Assembly: GCA_907165065.1 (NCBI GenBank)
Contig: OU015528.1
Coordinates: forward strand, 30,774,515 to 30,838,514
Direction: 5' to 3'
Length of the DNA: 64,000 nucleotides
DNA from: Caprimulgus europaeus
Taxonomy: Eukaryota > Chordata > Aves > Caprimulgiformes > Caprimulgidae
Below, piece by piece: positions 1 through 13,900 of the stretch. Positions within the stretch are counted from its first letter, which is position 1. Each line of letters opens with the position of its first letter. Under the pieces are notes generated by a model. It made no database searches. It saw only the letters and a program-made list of their open reading frames with translations, and was not told where the DNA came from. The translations under genes and the position numbers were made by a program.

Positions 1-3000
1 CTAAGATTGGCTCTAGCTTGAATTGTAGAAATGAAAAGATCAAACAATTTCCTCATTTCCTGACCATGCGTACCAGTAGAATATTGTTTTGTTTCCTCTT
101 CTGTTGATGTCTCCTATGTGGGGTACAGCACGAAGTCATGAGTCTGTAGCAACCCCTTTCTCCAGTCCTTCTGTTAAAGGTGTGTGCAGTACCCAGTGTT
201 GATCTGTATGAAATGTAGCAATGAGGGGTGTCTGTGCCCCTTGGTCTTTGTACCGTGCCCTTATCTCGTTGTCTGTTCTATCTTATTCTGGTTCTTCCTT
301 TTGTGTGCATCTACACATCTGTCTCAACATCTGGATTGCTTTGGTGAAATTATCCCTATTGGTTCTACCTTATGTGTTCTGATGGGTCAGGATATATTGT
401 ATTCACGTACCTGATTGTACATGACTTTACTCTCTAGGATGGCCCACTTAACATGTAGATAATAATTATTTTTGTTTTCCCAGGAGCAATTTGTCATTCT
501 TTTTTTCCAGGGATCAAGAACCAGCATCTGTTTAAATGTACTAAATGCAGGGCAAAGATGGGATCTAGTTCAGAGATTTTGTGGCATTTATTTCAGGCCT
601 CATGCTTCCAGATAGGCACTTGAGCTCTTCTTCTTTTTAGTTGCTGGCATATAAAAGCAGTACAGATTGCTGTTCATGCCTGGTCTTCATGCACATAAAA
701 TTACAAACATAAAGTAGCAGAGTTCAAACCTTACATACTTGCATGTTTCTTCAGACAGATGGAGTAGATGGCCTCATGGGGACAATTAAAGAATAAAGTA
801 ATAAGGAAAAATGTCAAGCAGAAGGGAAAAGTATTATGCAGAACATTTCATGCAGTGATTCTGGTTACCCCAGCATTAATAATCAACTGTATAAACACAT
901 ACCCACAAAATCCTTAAGCAGATTTGTATATTTATAATTTATAAACATGTATTTTCTTTGGACAGAAACCATAACGAACCAAGATGAACATATCTTTCAG
1001 TGTTTACAGTAAAAGATGCTGGAGAAGCCAAGCACAATAAATATTTTAATTCCATAGTCTGGCTATTAATGAGGAATATGACTACCTGCCAAATCTATTT
1101 GATGTTATAAAGATTGTGGCATATAGAGATTTTTTGCATCATTTTCTTAAACTTTTAAAGGTTTAATAGTATAGCAAAGCTATTTGTTGCTACAGACTGG
1201 TGAATCTGGGACAAATTTTTACTGTGAGTTGGTTATGTCAGTGTCACTGTAGCTCATGAAAACTCCTTAAAAGACGGTTTTGCACATCAGTTCCCCTAGG
1301 GAACATCGGCAGATTTCGTTTGAAAGCAATAGTCACACAATATTTTCCCTAAATGATGTAACTGAGCGTAGCATTGTGTGTGCTAAGTACAGACACTAAA
1401 GAGTTCCAGGAAGAAATGAACTGGCTCTTAAATTTCAGTAAAAAACCCAAGAGAGGTAAGTTTGGGTGCCCAAATATGCTCTAATTGAAATAGATGAAAA
1501 AATTCTTACAGACTTCAATGAAAGGGTATTAATGTGGAATAAAATTTTACATTTCTCAGATGTTAATCCATAAATAAAAATCTTGATAACATCAGTAAGA
1601 CCACTGATATCATGAAATTTGAGCACATACTGCAAGGCTGGTTTAGGTACAATTGTATGTCTGTTGCATGGACATGATCTATCCTACTATTGAGTGAAAA
1701 AAAATATGCTGTTGTCTCTTAGTGCTTTGAACCAGATTAGTAAAATATATAGTATCTTTACCAAAAGTTTGCATGTGCTCTAACGTTTTTATTATGTTCT
1801 CTGTTCTTTTGGTTAATAGATGCTAATACATAGTGAATAAAGAAGAACCTCAGGGATTGTTTGTCAGGTTTTAATGGCCTAATTAGAGCTATCAACTCAG
1901 CTCCAAGAGAATGTGTGCTGCATCTTACATTCTGTTGTTTGGCTACCCTGAAGATAGGCTTTTAGAGGAGCACACCATTCAAACATGCTGAGCTACTGCA
2001 GGGAATAGGTAGCATAAAATAGAAATAGGAGAGCCATTAGCCACTGAAAATAAATGCCCTTATTATCTGGAACTCTAATGCGTTATATGTTACACACTAA
2101 AAGCTGTATCGCTTGTCACTTGAGTCAGTATTTCTTGATCTTAAATGCTAGTGTAAAATGTGTTGATTCTTGAAAATAAATCCTTTTTATACTGCTAAGG
2201 TTGACCAAATTTCCTGATTTTTATTGGACAATTCCTACAAAATCTTTCATCAGGAGGAGGCAGCATTTGACATATTATCCATCACTACAGGGACCCTCTG
2301 CAGATTGGTGTCCCCAGATGAACTGGTGGAAGGATGACTCATCTGTGATCATGTGGCATTGCTAGTCTGTTTCTTCCTAATTTTCACTCTTTTTTGCTGA
2401 TCACTTCTCTCCCTCCCTCTCTTTTTGCTTCCCGTTTGAAAGCCTATTATCTTTTCCTATAAACATCTCTCTTTTCCTCTATTATGATCTCCTTCATTCA
2501 CCTTTAAATTTACCATTGATTAATGTGTTGCCTGGAAAAGATTATGTATGCATGGTGGCCAGTACATCCTGAGGGCTGGACCACTTGTGCTTCAGTGCTG
2601 GACAAAGATCTACAGGAACAAAGAGAAGAAATGAGTCCTAGTAAATAGTGATCATTCCCCAAATCCTCAGCTCATCTGCTGTCTATTTGCATTAGGGTAT
2701 AACTGCAGAGCAGAAAAGGAGGGTGCTTTGTGCTTTGCTGACAACAAAATCTGCAAAGGTTAAAGAGAAAATTGGGTTGGGGTTTTATGTCTCACCTTCT
2801 CAAACAAACTTTTGCACTGCCAGGTTAAGGCATGCTGTCTTAAAATCAGCATTGCTGTATTTAGGGCTTGAGTTGTCATCAGCTTTGAGATGGTAGTGAC
2901 CAGCAGTTAAAAGGGATAAATTGCTTGAAGCCGGAGTTTATCTCCATTTTTTTTCCTACACATGTATGCTTTCATCTTCCAGTCTTAGTGTCAACCATCT

Positions 3001-3372
3001 TAATTAAATGTTTTGTCCTTCTTTCTGCTAAAGTAATTTAAAAACCAGACTGCTCATATTCAGCACTACAGAAGCAGCTATCCAAGAGAAAACAGGTGGC
3101 CTCCACTTCTTGGAACTTGGAGATGTGTAAGCTGTGTCAGAGCTGCGCTGCTGACTTTTAAAGGCAAGATACCATGTAAAGTAATGAAAAATGAGTTCAG
3201 AATTTTTGCTAAAGCTTTTACTGTGTTTCCCTACAGCAGCTTGCAAATCTGCAATCCTTTTCCAATTCTTTACAAGCACTCTGTGGGCTTTTAGGCATAT
3301 GAATTTTTGTCCTTTATATTAGATGAAAATAATCTGATATTTGCAAAGAAATGCAAGTAGTAAGCATTATGT

Positions 3373-3427
3373 TCTAGATACGAAGTATCTAGAGATGGAC
3401 TAGATATCTAGATATTAGATATCTAGT
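3373..3427. repeat. Two adjacent perfect palindromes
   Basis: Arms TCTAGATAC (3373-3381) and GTATCTAGA (3385-3393) flank GAA. Six bases on, arms ACTAGATATCTA (3399-3410) and TAGATATCTAGT (3416-3427) flank GATAT. Both are perfect, and both are built from the same TAGATA/TATCTA words, so the block is a small self-complementary cluster. Confidence 0.95.
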
Positions 3428-3706
3428 CTCACAAAAAATACCAGACTTTGGAAAGTATAGGCAATACAGAAAGTTTCTTATCAGTTCTGTGTAACTTGGC
3501 TTCAGAACATCTGTCTCATTGTGCCTTAGCTACTACATGTAATGCCCTTTGGAATACAAGACTTTCACTGAAATGTTTTTTAATTTATATTTCTAGTTTC
3601 TTGTCGGTTAAAAATCATCTTGCATATAAGGATTGGAGTGAATACTGATAAGTCATGGCAGGTTCCTTAAAATACTGCCCAGAATTAGGAGTATGACAGT
3701 AGGAAT

Positions 3707-3719
3707 GGGGGGGGGGGGG
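3707..3719 (+). repeat. Homopolymer G13
   Basis: Thirteen consecutive G followed by an A-rich stretch. Likely length-variable and error-prone in assembly. Confidence 0.95.
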
Positions 3720-4899
3720 AATAATAAAAAATCAAAATTTTCTGTTCCAGCTACTGTATGCAATTGTTTCATCCTCCTGGAAGACGTACTGGGTGGGTTG
3801 TATGGCATGGTTCCTCCTCATATGTGGGTGTTGCACTGGAAATTCTCATTCAGAAACCATTATTCCTGCAGGTGTTTTATTGATGGCCAAGTATGTGTTA
3901 GCAGCTTTGGAGACGAGTCGTCCCTGAGGATTCTCCTTTGGCTACTACACAAATACAAAGTACTACTCATAGCTAATACCATTATCTATCATGAAGTTGG
4001 AGTTTTTAGAAGCTGGGCTAATTATCAATTTATTCACAGAAAAAAAAGCTGACGTTTCCAGCATGGATATTACAGTGCTGAGCATTGGAGAAGAAATGTA
4101 GCCAGGCTGTTTGCCAGGTCCCGTAGCTCTATTCTAATAGCTGTTTTCCAAACCCTGTGATACAAATGCTTTCAACTCTTGCACAGTTGCCACAATTTTC
4201 ATCTGATTGAACTGCTGTGGACAACTAATAAAGGAATATATTTGAATGAGACTCCAGTTAAATACTCTTATTTTGACATACTTTCTTGCTTTAATAACTA
4301 CTGCTAAGCATTTCTTTTTCTGGGTCAGAATGTAAGTAAAGTCACAGTCCAGAAAAGCTAAACAAAGCTGCTTCAGCAGCCCACTCTGTGGAATACTATG
4401 CAGCTGGGTATCTGTTTCAAAGAGGAGCCAGAATTATTTCTTGCATAAATATTTAGATAGTGAGATGCACTGAGGAACAAAGACTATTCTAGATGTAAAA
4501 TTAGGTGGGATATCCCTCTAGAATATCCTATTTCATGTGGTTTAGTTTTTGTGTATCATAGCAATTGTAAAACAGTACACAGTTTGTTCCATTAAAAAGG
4601 CTTATAACGTTAATCAGGAACTTCACCCTTTCTGTTGGCACCAAATTTCCTGATGCTTCATGGGGAAATCTCTCAAATTACTTACGGGTTTCCTTTTAGA
4701 ATTCTGCTGTCCAGATGTGTCTGTCTACCTGTGCATCCCTGAACTGTTATTTTTAGTGCACTGTAATTCTGTCAGAACAGTGTCTTTATAATCAATTTTG
4801 CATTCACTATCTAGGATGAACAATGAGTATGAATATCTAGAAGCAAATGTATGTTGCATTTTTGCATGCCTTTTTCTAATGATTTCTTTTTAATTACAG

Positions 4900-4962
4900 A
4901 GCAAAGAAATTGCGTTTCAGCTTCATGAAGACTTAATGAAAGTTCTTAATGAGCTTTACACA
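4900..4962 (+). CDS. SRGAP1: SRGAP1 exon w1 (F-BAR)
   Basis: 63 nt, 21 residues (1-21), phase 0 at both ends. It begins [15 protein letters not shown] and ends NELYT, an amphipathic helix segment of the F-BAR domain that is nearly invariant in srGAPs. Acceptor AATTACAG, donor ACA|gtaagt (strong). Confidence 0.96.
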
Positions 4963-7900
4963 GTAAGTACAGTTACTTACTTGGCTTATCTTATACAAAT
5001 TCCGTATCTGACTTCTTCTGTAAGCTTTAAGTGTCCTTTTATCTAGCAAGTTACCTCCCAGTGGAGATGCTTATTTTTGTCTTTTTACACAAGTCTAAAC
5101 TATCTCTTTTGGAAAGACTACTCACTTGTTTACAATACATATGCTAATACTTTCAGGATTACTCTTTGCTTTCAACCCTTTTTCCCCCCAGACTATGCTA
5201 AACCAGTTTATTATAAGTTTTGTTTATTATTAATGAGGCATTTCTACTCAGAGCTTACCAGAACAAAGCTTCTTCCTTTTCCGTCTTGTTTTTGTCCGTG
5301 CTGCCATCTGCTTGGTTTGATTCATGGACCACACTTAGTAAAAAACAGTAAATGTTACCTATGTGCCCTCCCCTCTCCCTGGCTAGGATAAGTAAATAAT
5401 TTTTTAAAAAATGGAAAAATAGAGGCTTGTGTACACTTTCTATACCATTCAGAGAGGTCAAGAAAAGAAGCACTATAAACATTCTGGCAAGCTGCTGCTA
5501 ACCCATTAGAAAATCTGAGAGAAGGTAGGACTGAACTTCTCTTTGAAGCTCATCTACACAACTTGTTGCTAGAGGAGGAGGTTTTGTCTTCCCAAAATAT
5601 TTTTGAGGGGATGTGTTCTGAGAAAGAACAAAACAAGAATTACTTTTTTTTTTAAACATAGCTAAACTGGTGACATCCACCTCTTACAAAAGTCTCTTGA
5701 TTCCTGATGGTTGAGGAAGTGTACATCTAAATTCCCTTTCTGTCTTGAAGATCTGAAACATCTACGCTCAAGCACCCTGTATAACAGTCTGTAGACTGCT
5801 CCCTTCCCTATCCTTAAGATTTGGGGGACCAGGAAAAACCCCCACAATATCTATATCAAGAAACAACTTGTGATTTTAAGGAAGTTTAGGAAGATATCAG
5901 AGACCAGCTTTCCTCAGGGACATGAATTTTGTGCATCTTGTCTGCTTTTCTTTTTAGCTAGGGAAAATTGTGCACCCATCAGTGCATGGGTTGAAGAACA
6001 TTTAAACTCAAGAACAACTTAGGTGGCAAAAAGATGATCCAAAGAAATTTAGACCTGACTCACTGTCCTGCATTCTTTGGGGTTGTAGTTGTGGACAAAG
6101 ATTCTTAAAACCTTCCTCAACCTTTTTTTTTTTTTCTTTTTTTTTTTTTTTTGAGGCTTTTCTTCAGGGCTTTTTTTTTTTTTTCTCCCTGAAATCACTA
6201 CTGATTTTGTAGGGTGTGGTACTGCAAAACCTTGTTGGCTTAGGCCTGTAGTCAGTGAACTATGCTGAGATGAGCTTCTGCAAAGTACTGATAACCACGG
6301 ACAATTCACACAGCTGCAGGGGATCAGCGACTGTAGGAGCCATTGCACAAGGGGGGCTTCAGTGGTGAGTAAACCCTGAAGATAATCTTGCTTCGATTAA
6401 ACGGTTGTGTAACTCCAGTGCCTGGTGAGGCATGGGATTAGTGCCCGTGCTCCCAGGGTAGGAAAACAGTGGAGCTTGTGCTGAAATACTTTGCTGAATT
6501 ACCAGCGAAAATCTGCAGGACTGGATTTTGGTATTTTCACTCTTTTTCTTCACACTAGTTCTATATCTTCCCACTGATGGCTACAGATTTATTCAGATAT
6601 TAACTTCCATGGTATGGCTTCCAGTGAATGCTGATTCCTTTCTCAGAATTTAAGATATTTGTGAAATGGGAAGTTCTTTTAAATTAGTGGAATACAGAGT
6701 ATGTGCACAATTCAAATTAGGTTACTGCTGCAGAATGGTTTCTTAGGATGGAATTTACTTCATCTAATTTTTGGGTGTCTGCAGTGTAGGTACTAATATC
6801 TTAGCTTGCCTTCTGAGTTCCAGTTATACTCAATGGAAAACTAATTTGGGGAGATCAGACACCTTTGATCAGATGCAAGCATCTGCTTCAGATGAAATGA
6901 TCTATACTGTTAACTCAATTGTCCAGCTTTTCATTGATTGCAAAGGAATTGGTCAGCTGTATATGCTGACCCAGATACAACCCATGCTTAGTAAAGTGAC
7001 AATATGGTGTAGAATAACATCAGTTCCACTGTTTGCCTCTTCAGAATGCTCATCAACATATCTATGTAATATATGTGCTTGTGTACGTAAAGGTAAAAAG
7101 ATATTTAGACACACGGAAACCTCATGGATAGATTTTCAGTTCTGTGTGACATTTCCTGTTTACAGAATAGGATCACAGTGGCCTTACCAAAACAAGTGCC
7201 TACAGTTTTAAAATCTGAGAGATATATTTCTCAGTAACTTACAAAAAGGATAAGTCATCTTCTTCTTTGCCCCATAGTTTATGGAAAGAAAAAAAAATAT
7301 TCAGTCTTACTGTTACGAGATAAATCTTTGTGTCCAAAAGAAAGCAAATTATTTTCCAGTCAGTGAATAATACACTAGTATTGAAGTCTCTCCCTATTAC
7401 TCAGTTCTGGTTTTATTTTGGGTTTTTTTTTAAGGAATGGTACGTTCATGAAGTATAACTGTTAAAATGTGGAGCCTTATTGGAGTTTAAATACCTCTAA
7501 AGCTTTTGAGTGAGGGGGAAGTATCGGAGTTTTTAATGGACTGAGGCTGTGTATGAAGAAAGGTTTAATAATCTATTTACTTCTTATCATCATTCCTTAT
7601 CTTACAAGAAAGGTTTGTAAAGTAAGGTCGCCCTCCAGAAATAAAAAACAACCAGTAGTGCATAAAAGTGTGTTGAAGAGAATGAGAGAACAGAATTAAA
7701 ATCACTAAAAGCTGAAATAGTAGAGAAGTGTTTGTGCTGAGGCAGAGGCGTATAGTCAATGAATGTAAATAAATTAAATGTTTTATTTGGTACTCCTTGA
7801 AATTCTCAGATGAGGAGTGAGTTCCTTAGGCACACACAATAGCTCTGCAGCTCCACAGTAACTCTTTCAAGCAAACATGTTCGCTCTACTGACAAGGTTT

Positions 7901-10900
7901 AAGACATTCCTTACCTGGATTTCCCAAATGCTATGGGGTCAGGGGCTGGATTAAATGCTTGTTTCAAACCCAAATGATGAGAGGCTCTACTCACCCATCT
8001 CTAGCATGCCAGCCAGACCTGAGGCTTTACCATACCTGCTTTCAGACTTCTCAAGTACCAGGTATCTCAAACCCAGTTTGTCTAGAATGATCCAGAGTAA
8101 ATGAGATGTTTAAAAGAATTGGTACTGATTTGGTACAAATATTTCTAATAGATTATGTCTAACACAGTTTACTAAGTATTAGAGTAACAGCTGACTTTTC
8201 TTCAGGTGACAGCACCATTTCAAGTGTCCTAGTCTTCTGTGTCCTAGAAGGTGCCAGAAAAGAAGGGGACTTTGGGTCCCATCTTGGAAAAACTAGTCTT
8301 GCACTTCTGCCTCAGAAAATCCTTTTTAACCTGTTCATAGTGCCAGATCTAAAACCGACTGTAGTTAGGAAGTTGTGTCCATTGATTTTGACGGGTTTTA
8401 GATTAAACAAGTCAATAAGCAATGCTGTAAATTTTGCAAAGAAGAAACTGTTTTGAGAGAAGAAAATGAGAAATCACTAAGAAATTGAAGAGACATGCCA
8501 CCTTCCACTAAGAGTGCATTATGAAGATTTTAAATTTAAAAAACTTCCTGCTCAAAGATATTTTTTAACTTGTGAAAGTTTGAACCTCTGCCTTTTGAGA
8601 GAGAGAGAGACTAGAAAGTATTTTGGCTGCTTATTTAATGTGGTAAAGCTCAGAACTGCAATGAAATGACAAAAAAAAATCAGACACTTTGGAATATTAA
8701 ATACCTGTTGTCCTTTAAATATGCACACTAAGAAGAGACTTTTCTCCTTGCTTACACTTTATGTAATTAATTTTCATTACTAGGAATTATCATGGAAATA
8801 GGAGATATATACCATAGGTCTTAATTTACTCCCTGGGAGTTGCTTAGCTTTTATTGACTTTGGCTTGTGTCATCCTCATTAAAATTACACATCATGTACA
8901 GGATTGTTGAAAAAATAAGAACAGAAACAGGTGAACCGACGCTTCAGAAGATGCTCTAAGAACCTATGAGCAAAGCAGGTTTATTTTGCTGGAATAATCA
9001 GAATTTTATAAGGGAAACCTTACTTTTTCATTTTCCATCTGTTTTTCATAGAGAAGGTTTTCTTACGCGTTATGTTACATATTCGTACCTTTTCTGTGTT
9101 ATCGGACTAGTAAAAATGCATTTTCAGACTCTATATTTTAAATTCTCAGTATTTTATGCGCTAGTTCTCAAATTATGACTCAAAACATCACGCTAAAAAC
9201 AATTGAATAGCTCAGCTTCAGTCTGTATCTTTGCAAGTTCAGTAAATTATGAGTGGCAAGTACTTATAATTATACATGGCTTCTCCCAGGCTGTGCCAGC
9301 CAGTCAATATTTTCCGGTCTGCAGCATCCCAGCTGCTGCATTCCTTTCTTACTCCTCTACCTATTACACCTTCAGCCAATATAGGCTAGTAATTAGTCCT
9401 GTGTTTGATGTAAGGATATCAGCTGTTGAAACTAGAGCAAGGCGCACCTTTTGAGTGAGTGGGGATGGGGAAAGGGATGAGGAGCCTAGTTAGTTGTGTG
9501 GGGTCACAAAGCAGAGGTTATTTCCTGACAATTACAGCAAAAAACCTTGATTAAACTGAAAACTGCAGGAGGTTTGGGTTGGTGGTTTTTTTGAACTTTT
9601 GTACATGTTGATTTAAAGAGGCAATAGATTACTGATTTTACAATAATCAGCTGCAGCAGAGAGCGCTCCCCAGTCAAACTCTTTTTCCATTTCTCTGGAA
9701 AGCTAAAATATCTTGTATTATCAGATCAAATACTGGAATATGACAGTAATGTCTGAATTACTGTGAATGGTAGGAAACAGAAGGTAGGCAGTCTTTTCTT
9801 GCACTGGATTTAATTAGGGGCGAGGACGTATTCATAAATCACATCTAAAGGAGTCGGGGCAGGGGGGATCAATGAGGTGACAAGTTTGCTAAAAATACAA
9901 AGCTGTTTTGATGATAAGGATGAGAATGAATGTTGGAGAAAAGTGATGCACCTCATAAAAATACATCTTCACTTGTCCCACTTGGCTTTCTGAATTACTC
10001 CTACTGGCATCAAACTTTTCACAAGCAATACAAATGTAAGGCTTTCAGAAAAATGGGACTGTCCAAAGCAAACAATTTAGTATTAAATAAGATAGGTCTG
10101 CTGCACCACTTGCATTTTCCATTGCTTTATCTCTTACTCTTTAAAAATCTTGTCTGTTTAATTTCTCAAGGTAGTTGCTGCCAGATTTTCTTTTTTCTTT
10201 GCTGAAATAACGTGAAACCTGGATTCTCTGTAGAAAAGCGAAGTCCAATCTGCTGTAGCACACCAGAGATTCGAGAAGGTGAAATCTGTCATTCTGTGTA
10301 GTAATACATCAGTGGCAATTCCTGGAACCACATCAGAGGTTGGTTTGAAAGTGAACAGAATGCTGAAAACAGCTAATGGTGAGGCTGCTTAACTGCTAAA
10401 GGCCACTGATGTAGTAAAATTGGCATAAGATTTTACTTATTTCTTGGGGGAAGTAGTAGCTGACCTGATTTAATTAATCAACTCCACCTTCTGATAAAAA
10501 CTCATGACTTAGCAGAGACAGTTCTGAAACAATTGAAATATGGTAATTGCAACAGGGATGAACTACTGTTCCATTAAATGCCTATTTCCTGAGAAACACT
10601 ATGAAAAAGCTCTTAATTGTGCAGTTTTATTATAAAAATAAAGCACATGGTAACACATGGTAATTTCAGTATGTTTTAACTTCATAGCATTCAGTCTTAG
10701 TATATTGCGTTAAGAAGCTTTCTGGAAAAGAAGTATGCATGTGGAAAAGGAAAGCCAGTGCCTTGCTTTGGGAATGTTCCTCTCTTGTAGCCCACAGAAG
10801 TACAGCACTAATTACTGTCTTGTTGATGGATTTGCCCAGATAACAATTGTGGGTTTAAATAAAATAATTATCTAAGGGTTTACTCTGATGTGCCCTTCCC

Positions 10901-13900
10901 TGTAAGTGCTCTCTTCTGCCCTAAGCCTACTTGCTGAGCTCTTATGAATGATGTTGAAAATTTGGCACACAAAATGAGACATTTATATCACTAAGTGAAT
11001 AGTCTGTCACTTAAAAGTGGGAGAGTACATAGTTTGGGTAGCATAATCTTTTTCATCTGCTTGTAGTCTGACTTGGTTATCTGACAGAAATCTGCATTTT
11101 ACATCACCGTATCTGCAGAACAAACCTGCTAAATTAATAGGAGATAAACTCGCTGCTTAATTTTAGAAAGGCGCTAGTATACCTTTAACAACGCTTGTTC
11201 ACTACAGCGGATAAGTGCAGAATATGTCATGATGACGGCTCAGCATCTGCAAAATTACGACCTTGCTCTCTCTTTCGGTGCATACTTGATGTCTGATCAA
11301 TAAGCACTTTGGGGACTAATTAAAGTCAGTTCAATGATGGATGCTCTCACAGGATAATCTATAGTTCAACAGTTTGGTGGACATTTGAGAAGCAGTATTG
11401 GTTATTTCATCTAAGCATCTGTTACATATTCACAGATCAGAGATCTGTGGATCTCAGAACTCTTCACACAGTCATTATATTTACAAGAATTAGGCAAGCC
11501 TGTTACTATATTTTACAGTATTGAAGAGTCTTTCAAAAACTTCAGGGAGAAAAGATGGTATAATTTTAAGGGAGAGAGTCATACATGCAACTTAGCATGC
11601 AAATTCTAAGCTAACTTGTTGAGGAATCGTGCATGAAATACTTGGAAGACAACTCCCTAACTTATTCCCATTTATTTTCCATATGTGCCTGTCTAATGCT
11701 TTCTCAAGTTAAGTTTAGCTGCTGCAGTATTGGCTCTTAAAAAACACTGACAAATCATGAAAAAGGCTGGAGCTGTCAGCTTTCCCCAGAGGTTTGCAGA
11801 ACAGTGATGTCATTAGTGCATGAGATAAGCAATGCTGTCAACATAACAAACTGGACAGGAGTCAAATGCATAGGCTGCTCACTGCTCTGTACATAGTCTG
11901 TATTGGTTTCTAAACCAGCATGACTCAGGTAGGACAGACTCTCTTGTCCAGCCCTGAGTATATGGCCACAAGGATGGCTTCTTTTTGGAACTAGATTTCA
12001 AGTAGACTTCTTGGTTCTCCATAGAGACTATGAGCTCCATGTCATCCTCACACAAAACTTGACTTTCAGTCAGTGTATAGTGGACTTGGATCTGGTGGCA
12101 TGTGCTGTAAGCAGGCAGCAAGAGGAAGAAGTATTCTTCAATGATGTGAGGTTAGAGGAGTCAGCATGGAGGCATCTGAGCCTCTTGGTGAGAGCTGGTA
12201 GTGATACAGTTGTACTCCTTCACTCAAGAAGGAGGCAAGCTGAAGTATCACAGCTACTGCAGAAGAACATTTATGCTTAGTCCACTGGCACTCAGCAAAA
12301 ATGCTTAAAAAACTTCAGTGCTTACTGCTTTTGTCAAGCAGAGCAAATCCTTGCTTGACCACTTAAGTTAGATGCTTTGAGATGAGCTGTTAGGAAGCTC
12401 TGAGATATTCTTATTGTTCACTCATGCAAGCAGAAAAACTGAGAGAGTACAAAAAAAAAAGTTTCCTAAGTGGTAAGAGACATGAGTTAGCCTTGTCTCA
12501 CTAACTAAAAAGCCTCTGGAGCTGACACAGAACAAAAGATAAAAAATAAAAGCCAACACATATAGCCTTCTGTAAAGAAGCACTCAAAAAATGAATAAAA
12601 AGGCCAAAAGAGAAGAGTGCAACCTTGTTTTTTATTTCCTCTCCCCATCATTTTTAATGGAGCCATATCACTTTCTGTGCTTCTCAGATTTGTTTTATAA
12701 ATAATTTCTTTAAGAAGTGCCTTTCTTCTCTCTTCAGTAATTCTTTCCATGTGGCTATATCAGTTAGACTCTCCCAGTACAGATTATCAACAACTTGGCG
12801 ACTTTAGAAATGCTTTTGGTAACAGTGCAGGATATGGGGAGCAGAAAGCGCTGTTCAGTTAAGCTGAGAACCGTGCAGATCTTGGCTCTGCAGGCTTGCG
12901 TTCTCTTCCCAGCTCTCCTTGTTTTGTCTTCAGGTTTTTGCCTCATCCATGTAGACTGTGAGCTACTGGGGCAGTGGCTGTTCCCAGCAGATGTGGGCAG
13001 TGCTGGGACAGGGAGCTCTGCGCTCTGGTCAGGCACTGGAACATGACTGTGTTATAAAATAGCAGCAGCAGCAAAAACACTAAGTCCTGCTCTGGACAGT
13101 TGGAGTTTTTTCAGCAGAGACCTATAAACATATGTTTTTTAAAATAAGGCCACTTTTTAATGCATGTCTCCAACTGTTTTACCTTACTACTGGAAGTTAG
13201 TGAGGAGTTACCTATTTCATGTTCATGTGGGAAATATTTGGGCCACCCCAAAACATAAAATCCTTTTAATTTCCCTTTTAGTTACATTCTAAAATCCTAA
13301 ACCCTAATTTCTCTGATTTCTGTTTCCCAAATATCAAGGCCCATTTCTTAATTGGGACTAACCCCCAGTTAAGACAGCACTGTGACATTAAAGGTTTTGG
13401 CAAGATTTCCTGGCTGTGCTGAGAGGGTGATGGGGCAATGGACTAGAGCTCCAGAGCTGTGGTGGGACTGTGATGCATGCGCCACAATGGGACCCTCCAC
13501 CCATTTGAAGTCTTCATGTCCATCTAATCCCAAGGGAAAATGCTGAGGGCAGAGCATGCTCCACTGTAAGCATTGCTTTTTGGGGGGTTGTGAGTTATTT
13601 TGGTGTTTGGGTTTTTTTTAATGGAGAAGCAAGAGTATTTCCTTTCCATCACAGTGCCTTTGTTGGGATTTAATTCCCTTTCCCTTTGTACTTCTTCTTT
13701 GGAAGACATACAGCTGAGCGTCCCTTTGAAGTTCCTGCTTTTAAATTTACCTTTTAGTTGCCATGTGCTCTGCAAGGCCAGTCAGGGATTAAATCAGTGG
13801 CATACACAGTTATGGTGTATATGCATAACATATATGGTTATGCAAAATTGCAGCTCTCTAAATGTTTCTTTCTTTCTGTTGCACAAGACTTTAAAAATGT

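Larger units (their letters stand above)
1..4899. other. Upstream intron of SRGAP1 (3' part only)
   Basis: AT-rich sequence ending in the acceptor TTTTTAATTACAG before w1. No exon was recognised; open frames here are short and lack family signatures. It holds a palindrome cluster (3373-3427) and a run of 13 G (3707-3719). Assigning it to the gene's third intron is inference from the number of residues missing upstream. Confidence 0.85.

Noticed and set aside
6771-7211. 146-codon + strand frame in the first large intron
   Set aside because: No domain, no repeats, Cys/Ile/Ser-rich composition typical of translated AT-rich intron, and no splice or promoter context.
11879-12280. Opposed frames of 80 (-) and 89 (+) codons that look faintly protein-like
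   Set aside because: I recognise no family, and they overlap in antisense; at most an old degraded element. Not supportable as a gene.
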